Shown piece after piece: positions 60,316 through 64,000 of a stretch of DNA of 64,000 nt. This DNA is from Protea cynaroides (taxonomy: Eukaryota > Streptophyta > Magnoliopsida > Proteales > Proteaceae). Each line of letters begins with the position of its first letter. Within the stretch, counting starts at the first letter, position 1. The translations under genes were made by a program, and so were the position numbers. The stretch covers positions 84,512,149-84,576,148 of the forward strand of contig CM053266.1 in assembly GCA_028583415.1 (NCBI GenBank), given 5' to 3'. A model generated the notes under the pieces. It was not told the origin of the DNA. It did no database searches and saw only the letters and a list, made by a program, of their open reading frames with translations.

Positions 60316-60825
60316 ACATGCATGCACGAATGTATGTATTTGTGTGATAAATAAAAAAATGCTAATTAAGATATGTTGTAATAAGTTATTGTTCTTCTAA
60401 ATTTTCAGTGGTAGCGGCCCAGCATATATTTTTCTAGCAATTGATGCTATGGCTGATGGAGGAGTAGCTGCTGGTCTACCACGTGATCTGGCACGGGGTC
60501 TAGCTTGTCAGACTGTAAGTTTAACTAGTATACCCAGGAGCCTATCCATTTCTTGTGTAACAATTTGCACGGCAAAATAATTTGTATAATTCTATGATGT
60601 TACAGTGTATGGGGTAACTGGTCTATGTTTCTGCAGGTTCTGGGAGCAGCATCTATGACTATCAAGACAGGCAAGCATCCGGGTCAGCTAAAAGATGATG
60701 TTGCATCACCTGGGGGGACCACCATTGCTGGAATTCACGAGTTGGAGAAGGGTGGCTTTCGTGGGATCTTGATGAATGCCATTGTAGCTGCGGCAAAACG
60801 TGGCCGGGAACTTTCTCAGAGCTAA
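35371..60825 (+). CDS. P5CR: Pyrroline-5-carboxylate reductase, 7 exons over 25.5 kb
   Basis: Catalyses NAD(P)H-dependent reduction of pyrroline-5-carboxylate to proline, the last step of proline synthesis; in plants mainly cytosolic with some plastid association. Exons 35371-35568, 36400-36448, 42853-42944, 59010-59082, 60002-60122, 60409-60514 and 60637-60825 join in frame to 276 codons (275 residues), the usual plant length, with GT-AG borders and compatible phases. Visible motifs: Rossmann GFIGAGKMAES near the N-terminus, IFSVKPQV, VSVAAGTNL, RVMPNTPAAVGEA, TGLSGSGPAY, and the C-terminal P5CR signature around DVASPGGTTIAGIHELE, ending RELSQS. The start at 35371 has a strong GCCATGG context; the in-frame ATG at 35347 would add 8 residues. 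No stop or frameshift was found. Introns 2 and 3 (6.4 and 16.1 kb) are filled by transposons. Confident assignment. Confidence 0.96.
35594..35638. repeat. (CT)n microsatellite in P5CR intron 1
   Basis: About 22 CT units 25 bp inside the 831-bp intron 1, a likely length-variable marker. Confidence 0.95.
36400..36448 (+). CDS. P5CR: P5CR exon 2
   Basis: Encodes VVEDSNVIIFSVKPQV. Acceptor CATGCAG precedes it; donor GTACTC follows with a codon split after its first base. Confidence 0.93.
36831..36951. mobile_element. hAT-type MITE, family 1 copy b (121 bp)
   Basis: Same family as 32858-32988: termini CATAGTTGTCAAGGC and GCCTTGACAACTATG, with the 8-bp duplication GTGGTGGG at 36823-36830 and 36952-36959. 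The two copies differ by a few substitutions and a 10-base gap. Confidence 0.92.
37281..38252 (+). repeat. LTR 1 of the three-LTR element (mosaic)
   Basis: Its first about 290 bp and last about 130 bp nearly match LTRs 2 and 3, but the middle (about 37590-38120) is clearly different. It is followed by only five bases (ATAGT) before LTR 2. It contains the hairpin GGTTGAGTCTC..GAGACTCAACC shared by the family. Confidence 0.85.
38258..39207 (+). repeat. LTR 2 of the three-LTR element
   Basis: Starts TGATGCAGTCC and ends TTTGCCATCA. It is followed at 39210-39220 by TGGTATCGAGC, a tRNA-iMet-type primer site missing one base. Nearly identical to LTR 3 apart from LTR 3 deletions. Confidence 0.9.
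39210..39220 (+). other. Primer-binding site of the three-LTR element
   Basis: TGGTATCGAGC, the tRNA-iMet site with one base deleted, two bases after LTR 2. Confidence 0.7.
39221..40600 (+). pseudogene. Ty3/gypsy-type gag, frameshifted
   Basis: Plus-strand gag features in order: MTKMDTKLDSMDGRM and the capsid start VRMDLKEFHGKQDPK (39178-39597 frame), LNALDDYFDWFNLPEHRK in another frame, TTWEEMKE, FRLGLRPEIREKLGVVD, then an intact CCHC knuckle CYHCNAYGHFARDC (about 40145-40190) in the 40122-40586 frame. Several frame shifts separate these blocks. Protease, RT and integrase are absent; after 40600 the sequence jumps to a polyprotein-tail-like end and the polypurine tract. This matches TR-GAG-type non-autonomous elements. 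Confidence 0.8.
40699..40710 (+). other. Polypurine tract of the three-LTR element
   Basis: TAAGGGGGGAGT directly before LTR 3 (TGATGCAGTCC). Confidence 0.8.
40711..41518 (+). repeat. LTR 3 of the three-LTR element (shortened)
   Basis: Matches LTR 2 closely but has scattered 1-3 base deletions and a deletion of roughly 115 bp just before the end (joined at CAAGTG|TTTGCC). The ATCCT target duplication follows. Confidence 0.88.
42853..42944 (+). CDS. P5CR: P5CR exon 3
   Basis: Encodes VKDVVLQLTPVLSKKQLL then VSVAAGTNLSELQ. The two first bases complete the codon split by intron 2. Confidence 0.94.
45117..45265 (+). mobile_element. Au-like SINE
   Basis: It contains a Pol III B-box-like GGTTCAAATCC (45158), then GGGGTAAGGCTGCGTAC and GCGGGAGCCTTGTGCACTGG before a T-rich end, the phrasing of Au SINEs as I remember them. 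Flanks TTTTTAATGTG (45106) and TTTTTAATTTG (45266) form an 11-bp duplication with one mismatch. The 5' A-box part looks diverged. Confidence 0.8.
45384..46460 (+). pseudogene. Broken hAT-type transposase: BED finger and DUF659 parts
   Basis: A start MADAPTPSGDCMEAW at 45384 changes frame into a BED zinc finger (HGIPLTANKKQ, QCNYCSKKIKGG, RLK-stop-HLAGG) in which a TGA interrupts before the His. A middle part with DEVDPDMTEAEVQ (45549-45800) follows. Then comes a DUF659-like part (46112-46460) with IVMCDGWTGPTRKSLINF and FLKFVDASKH. The C-terminal catalytic and dimerisation region is absent because the right inverted arm begins there. At least three frame breaks rule out function. Confidence 0.85.
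46465..47521 (-). repeat. Right inverted arm of the hAT element
   Basis: Reverse complement of 44168-45110 with small indels; it also has an internal tandem duplication of about 140 bp (46465-46600 and 46600-46740, each with CCTATTATCATTT). A 102-codon plus frame (47165-47473) is antisense to the leader region and not a credible gene. Confidence 0.8.
49346..49935. other. Intron 3 sequence between LINE and LTR element
   Basis: No motif, repeat partner or gene was recognised; short frames only. Confidence 0.4.
50273..51077. mobile_element. hAT-like MITE (0.8 kb) inside the 5' LTR
   Basis: Ends CAAGGTTTTAAA and TTTAGAACCTTG are inverted, with further inverted GATTTCAGCCGAAAT / ATTTCAGCCGAAAT blocks. 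Flanks CTGGGTTG and TTGGGTTG give an 8-bp duplication with one mismatch, and the other LTR shows the uninterrupted site near 52970-52990. The interior repeats TTCGACCGAAAC-type words that also occur in the hAT element at 43929-47521. Confidence 0.8.
51759..51770 (+). other. Primer-binding site of the intron 3 LTR element
   Basis: TGGTATTAGAGC, tRNA-iMet type, three bases after the 5' LTR end. Confidence 0.75.
51813..52100 (+). pseudogene. Unrecognised 95-codon frame between the LTRs
   Basis: Begins MPNEKTAILLLDEGQCDYF and contains ESEDDVFVEFSIS and LVDYAWRTYGVFD. It has protein-like composition (acidic and hydrophobic alternation) but no motif I know. The sequence after it (52100-52440) continues protein-like in shifting frames. 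It may be a decayed gag or captured host sequence. Confidence 0.3.
53872..54090 (+). pseudogene. Captured DUF3741-type (LONGIFOLIA/TRM-like) gene fragment
   Basis: A 72-codon frame contains LPENSLRPHSVVARLMGFDEIPV, the VARLMGL/F-x-E motif that opens DUF3741 in plant LONGIFOLIA/TRM-related proteins, then KLQKLLGALEKCDEDLKAL. The GC-rich sequence stands out from the AT-rich transposon ends. The frame stops after KKNH, while coding-like sequence continues in other frames to about 54200. It represents only an internal fragment; family members are several hundred residues long. Confidence 0.7.
54226..54769 (-). pseudogene. Captured ATX1/ATX2-like (trithorax H3K4 methyltransferase) N-terminal fragment
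   Basis: Minus strand: MVSLSSMAVP at 54769, then PIRYLPLQHVYSAT, MSKKVKARKL and VIHVYTKRAKRPRH, matching in order the short conserved N-terminal motifs of plant ATX1/2 proteins as I recall them. After a frame shift near 54430 the same gene seems to continue to RVGKYELI (54226-54420 region), a motif that follows in ATX proteins. The PWWP, PHD and SET domains are absent. The frame shift and truncation make it non-functional. The assignment is from memory and moderately sure. Confidence 0.6.
55235..55509. other. Intron 3 sequence, no feature seen
   Basis: Purine-rich start (GGGAGAGGGAGAG) after the LTR end, otherwise unremarkable; possibly original intron sequence. Confidence 0.4.
55510..56519. 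mobile_element. Longer relative of the family 1 hAT MITE (1.0 kb)
   Basis: The left tip CATAGTTGTCAAGGCG is identical to the family 1 MITEs, and the right side has GACGCCTTGACAAC before an extra few bases and CTATG. The interior has GC-rich GCCTAGGCG-like blocks at both ends around an AT-rich core, and a stem-loop at about 55790-55912 (GTGTAACTC..GAGTTACAC). No transposase and no clean target duplication. Confidence 0.65.
57271..57753. mobile_element. Near-palindromic MITE with about 185-bp inverted arms
   Basis: TAATTACACAGACACCCCC at the left returns as GGGGGTGTCTGTGTAATTA at the right, and the arms match through GACCCTCTGCCGTTAAG and the AAAATACCCTTACTAAG end. The 483-bp unit would fold almost completely, and is a candidate small-RNA source. 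TAATTA at the ends is palindromic, so the target duplication cannot be separated. Confidence 0.85.
58362..58699. mobile_element. MITE with GGCTGTGTTTGG-type ends
   Basis: Left AGGCTGTGTTTGGTTTTCAAGA is the inverse of right TCTTGACAACCAAACATAGCCT with few differences; length about 338 bp. GGC-TTTGG ends recall PIF/Harbinger Tourist-type MITEs, which is inference; the 3-bp duplication is unclear. Confidence 0.65.
59010..59082 (+). CDS. P5CR: P5CR exon 4
   Basis: Encodes EWAGHDRFIRVMPNTPAAV then GEAAS, including the conserved PNTP substrate-side loop. Donor GTAACA. Confidence 0.95.
59780..59850 (+). repeat. Tiny LINE 3'-end fragment in intron 4
   Basis: CTGAACCCAAGTAGTTGAGATGAGG resembles the common 3' end of plant RTE LINEs (HVADP..LG, then GGGATAAGG). 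A short relic, low certainty. Confidence 0.4.
60002..60122 (+). CDS. P5CR: P5CR exon 5
   Basis: Encodes MSLGTTATKEDGELVANLFG through EKLFDAVTGL, ending in AG before donor GTATAT. Confidence 0.95.
60276..60314. repeat. (TG)n microsatellite in P5CR intron 5
   Basis: About 18-19 TG units, about 150 bp after the donor of the 286-bp intron 5. Confidence 0.95.
60409..60514 (+). CDS. P5CR: P5CR exon 6
   Basis: Encodes SGSGPAYIFLAIDAMADGG and LPRDLARGLACQT, part of the C-terminal dimerisation domain that forms the active site. Donor GTAAGT. Confidence 0.95.
60637..60825 (+). CDS. P5CR: P5CR exon 7 with stop codon
   Basis: Encodes the P5CR signature region (KDDVASPGGTTIAGIHELE), GGFRGILMNAIVAAAKRGRE and the terminal LSQS, stop TAA at 60823-60825. 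Confidence 0.95.
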   Translation, partial: VLGAASMTIKTGKHPGQLKDDVASPGGTTIAGIHELEKGGFRGILMNAIVAAAKRGRELSQS

Positions 60826-61894
60826 TTTTTTTCTTCTCTTTTTTATTTATATTTTATTTTTAATTTTTTTTTAGGGCAGATCTTCCTTTTTTGACTGGTA
60901 TTGTAAGGACAGAGGCACAAAACTACTCAAATTCTGCCATGCAACACCTACACAACTTTTGATATCCAACTCCTGCCAATTTTTTGTTCTCACTACAAGT
61001 TGTCACCCACAAATGTATAAAGAGCAAGGAGTAAAAACTTACTTCATTGATGAATAATTAGTATACTTCTCTGCTACTGACAAAATTCATGTCCCTTTTC
61101 ACCAAAAAAAAAAAAGAAAAACAAAATTCATGCCCCTAACTTGTGCACAGCTCTTCTACATAATTGGTGTATATCGCAATTTCTCTCTGGATTTTCCATC
61201 AGATTCATCCACAGAAATAAAAATTTCTGATGTATTTTACGTAGAAATCACCTTTCAAAATGTTGAAAGTTTAATTTTGATTGAGTTATAAATTCAACTT
61301 CAGCAGCATTGTCATCTTGATTGTCTATGTTGTATGGGAAAGTCTTATGTGGTCAACAATTGTTTTGTTCATATAACGATGTTATCTGTGACTGTTATTA
61401 ATGGTTTAGTATTAAATGGTGGTGCCTACCGTCCAAATTGACTATTGCTGCTATAAGTCCAAATTACTCTCTTTGGATAAGTCCATGGTCTTATATGTGG
61501 ATCTCCAATCTTGAGTCTATTCCATGTACCCCTAAACACTCTTCCTGTACTACCAAGTTTCAACATATTTCTACCAAAAAAAAAAAAAAAAAATCTCAAA
61601 ATATCATGTTTTTCACTTTCATATTTCCTACCTAGGGGGCATACATGAATTCAAGTAGAACCTATTAATATTTTATAAATTTCCAAGAGAAAGAAAAGAT
61701 TCCAAACTCGTGGGTTTTGGTTTGGGGAACATGCCATTGGCTAACAATCTCAGGTCTAGTTCATCATGACCCATTTCCAAACATGTAAACCCACCAGCCT
61801 GAAAAATCTAAAGCGCAAGCGCATAGTCGTTACTGTAAAAAAAAAGAAAAGGAAAGGGTTTCCCCATAACAGTGCGATGGATCATTAACTATCA
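60826..61894 (+). other. P5CR 3' UTR and downstream flank
   Basis: T-rich 3' UTR follows the stop. AATAAT/AATAAA-like words at about 61050 and 61215 are possible polyadenylation signals. Poly-A tracts near 61105 and 61575. No gene was recognised between 61100 and 61894. Confidence 0.5.
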
Positions 61895-62149
61895 TTATTC
61901 ATGCCTCGGAGCTACTGCACAGCATCTGCCAAGATAAAGGGTATATTTCTTGTTACCCTTTAAACACACTGAAAAGGGGAAAAAATGGGGTGGGTGGGGC
62001 CTTCTTGTTAACGGGCTTGTTACTTGCTGGAGAAGCAACTTCCAATCATAGTTGTGAATTGATGAACTTGAGAATTGATCAACAAATTCATCCAAAGGCA
62101 AATTGTGATCCTCAGCAATCCTGATTTGCAGCTCCTTGACCTGCTGCAC
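61895..62149 (-). CDS. Possible terminal exon of an unknown minus-strand gene
   Basis: A minus-strand frame reads QQVKELQIRIAEDHN, LPLDEFVDQFSSSSIH and YDWKLLLQQ, with protein-like composition. It begins just after an acceptor-like CATAG at about 62150. The tail after LLLQQ becomes low in plausibility (HPPHFFPF), so the real stop or splice may differ. No upstream exon or family was recognised; a decayed fragment or chance frame remains possible. Confidence 0.25.
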   Translation of the reverse strand: MQQVKELQIRIAEDHNLPLDEFVDQFSSSSIHNYDWKLLLQQVTSPLTRRPHPPHFFPFSVCLKGNKKYTLYLGRCCAVAPRHE

Positions 62150-62530
62150 CTATGTACGAAGGCCAGACTATGACCAAATCATCTCCTCTCCAACACAGAA
62201 ATATCTTCCACTTGAGAAACTTTACTGCAAAGGAAAGAAACTTCTCTAATTTTACGATCTTATGGTAGCCATTATATGAACACTTTCCAAACCATCAACC
62301 AAACAATGCGTGAGCACATTTCAGAAGGAAGCAAGCTAGCCAGCCAATGTTGATTTTAAAACACAAAGAACCCATTCATTCCAATTGATTTTTTAATCTT
62401 TATCCGTGCCTTGGAACTACTTCCCAAGTACAAAAGAACCACCCTGATTGCCATTACTAAACTCTGCTAATGGCTGTCATCTAAGAACAAAACCCAACAA
62501 ACAAGCAGATGAAATACCAAACCTGTCATT

Positions 62531-63875
62531 ATGGTTAATGAGTTTGAGAGGATGACTAATGTTAACATAGTAGAGATATCAAACTCTGAGCCAGAGTGGA
62601 TGCTACCAATATTGACCCAGAGCGCTCAACAAGAAAAACTTGAATCTCAAAGAAAGCCCGGAATCAACAAGGTTCTGGAAATTCTGCGCGACATCAACAT
62701 TCAGAATCTTTTGATCCCATGGTGGTCTCATTTGGTCCTTATCACTATGGCAACCCAAAACTTGCTATGGTGGAGAAGCTCAAGATCACAATAGCAAAGC
62801 AATTAGTTTTCGGAAGGGAAGACCTCCAAGAATTCTGCAAATTCGACAAGGTTGCCCGGGTTTGAGGGAGTATTATGATGAGGAATCAACAAATCGGTTC
62901 AGCGACGAAGAATTCACGCGCATGATATTCCTTGATGGTTGTCTTCTCCTCTATTCCACTGATCGAATAGCGAAAGACAAACCCACAGAGGATACTAAGA
63001 TCAAGAACAACCAAATGGCTTTTATATCAAGGGACATTCTCTTGCTTGAGAACCAACTGCACTTTGTAGTTCTCCGGGCCTTGATGAGCTTGAATATCCC
63101 TGGAGATGAAGGAGAAGAGTTGGTCCATAAAGTCATCGAGAAGCAAACTACGTCCGGAAGCCACCACTCCTCGGAGAATCAGGATCAAGATCAACCCCTT
63201 CATATCCTTCACCTTCTTTGGAAAGAGCTTGTTGGTACAGAACCTCAGTAAAAGCCAATACAGGAACTCAGCAATTGGCATTCGTTCCATTCAGTTACAG
63301 AGCTTAGGGCCGGGAGGAATTGAATGCAGGGAAAGTCGTAGTTCGAGCTAAGTTTCAAAATTCAAAGATTTCAAGGAAATTTGATCCTTCCTGCAATTTT
63401 TGTCGATGACATTACCAGGTCTATGCTATTGAACTTGCTTGCCTATGAAGCATGCCCTGATTTTCCTAATGATTACGCTGTCACCTCTTACATCTGTTTT
63501 ATGGATGCACTCATTGATCATTCCAAAGATGTGAAAGAGCTGAGATCAAAGGGGATACTCCTCAACTTACTTGGAAGTGATGAAAAGGTGGCGGATCTCT
63601 TCAATGATCTGGCAACTAATTTGGTTCCAAACCCAAATGAGTATTTTGAAGTTAAGGACAGCATTGAGAAATACTACAAGAAGAAACAAGTCATCTAGAT
63701 GACTGAAATGTTAGAAACACATATTAGGAGCCCTTGGACTGCTGTTGGTTTCTTTGTTGCTATGGTTATTATCCTTCTCACTTTTGTTCAGTTCTTTTCA
63801 ATCTTCCCTAGAGGAGACGGAGCAAAAAAAAGTCCTTCGAGAAGCCCCACAAGGAAAATTCCTTGGAATGACTAG
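62531..63875 (+). pseudogene. DUF247 family protein pseudogene
   Basis: DUF247 is a plant-specific family of mostly membrane-anchored proteins of unclear biochemistry, some tied to grass self-incompatibility. Motifs in order: INKVLEILRDINIQN, VVSFGPYHYGNPKL (shifted frame), EFTRMIFLDGCLLLY, ISRDILLLENQLHFVVL, GIECRESRS (another frame), SMLLNLLAYEACP with VTSYICFMDALIDHSKDV and GILLNLLGSDEKVADLFNDL. A C-terminal membrane segment SPWTAVGFFVAMVIILL follows an in-frame TAG at 63696-63698. Frame shifts occur near 62700, 62860, 63250 and 63300-63380. Order and spacing are complete, so it is a decayed full-length single-exon-like copy, not a fragment. Confidence 0.85.
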
Positions 63876-64000
63876 TATTGAGGCAACACATTACACAGCT
63901 AATAAACTATGTAGTGTTGGAGATGTTTTTCTCTTTAGGTTTAAATCTTTACACTGGGTTTTCAACCTGCAATAAGCTTATGTTTTCCTTCAAAGATCAG

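Noticed and set aside
60004..60354. 116-codon frame running through P5CR exon 5 into intron 5
   Set aside because: Reads through the donor at 60123 into the TG microsatellite; the spliced frame matches the P5CR family instead.

Overview
This is a transposon-dense plant nuclear genome segment, almost certainly from a flowering plant; the sequence does not fix the species. The evidence is GT-AG introns, an intact plant-type proline biosynthesis gene, a DUF247 relic, an Au-like SINE, an RTE-type LINE, Ty1/copia and Ty3/gypsy elements using initiator-tRNA-Met primer sites, hAT, Mutator-like and MITE elements, and a 500-base assembly gap. No operon-like organisation, CRISPR array, rRNA or tRNA gene was seen.

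1-20668 is mostly one very large minus-strand LTR retrotransposon. It has a 4.8 kb 5' LTR (15880-20668), a primer site resembling a tRNA-Arg 3' end next to it, a 9.6 kb internal region with no recognisable protein and made largely of tandem arrays, a polypurine tract, and a 3' LTR that leaves the window at base 1. That 3' LTR is broken by the gap and by a rearranged chromovirus (Ty3/gypsy) whose pieces lie on both strands. 20669-26030 holds a copia-LTR-like stretch and a 1.58 kb Pack-MULE-like transposon carrying a broken copy of a chloroplast histidine-phosphatase-like gene. Its insertion is supported by a target duplication and by a paralogous empty site in this window. 26031-35230 holds two large TIR elements in a row; the first contains a decayed copia element and a hAT-type MITE.

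35371-60825 is the one gene that looks functional: pyrroline-5-carboxylate reductase (P5CR), the last enzyme of proline synthesis. Seven exons sum to an open frame of 275 codons plus stop, but the gene spans 25.5 kb because introns 2 (6.4 kb) and 3 (16.1 kb) are filled with nested transposons. Intron 2 holds a MITE and a three-LTR, gag-only retroelement. Intron 3 holds a LINE split by a solo LTR that is itself split by a hAT element with about 1 kb inverted arms and a SINE. It also holds a small non-autonomous LTR element whose two LTRs carry a MITE and a Pack-MULE with fragments of two unrelated genes (DUF3741-like and ATX1/2-like), followed by more MITEs.

60826-64000 has the P5CR 3' flank, one uncertain minus-strand exon and a frameshifted DUF247 pseudogene. 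Thus one housekeeping gene survives while every other protein-coding trace is a transposon or a broken copy.
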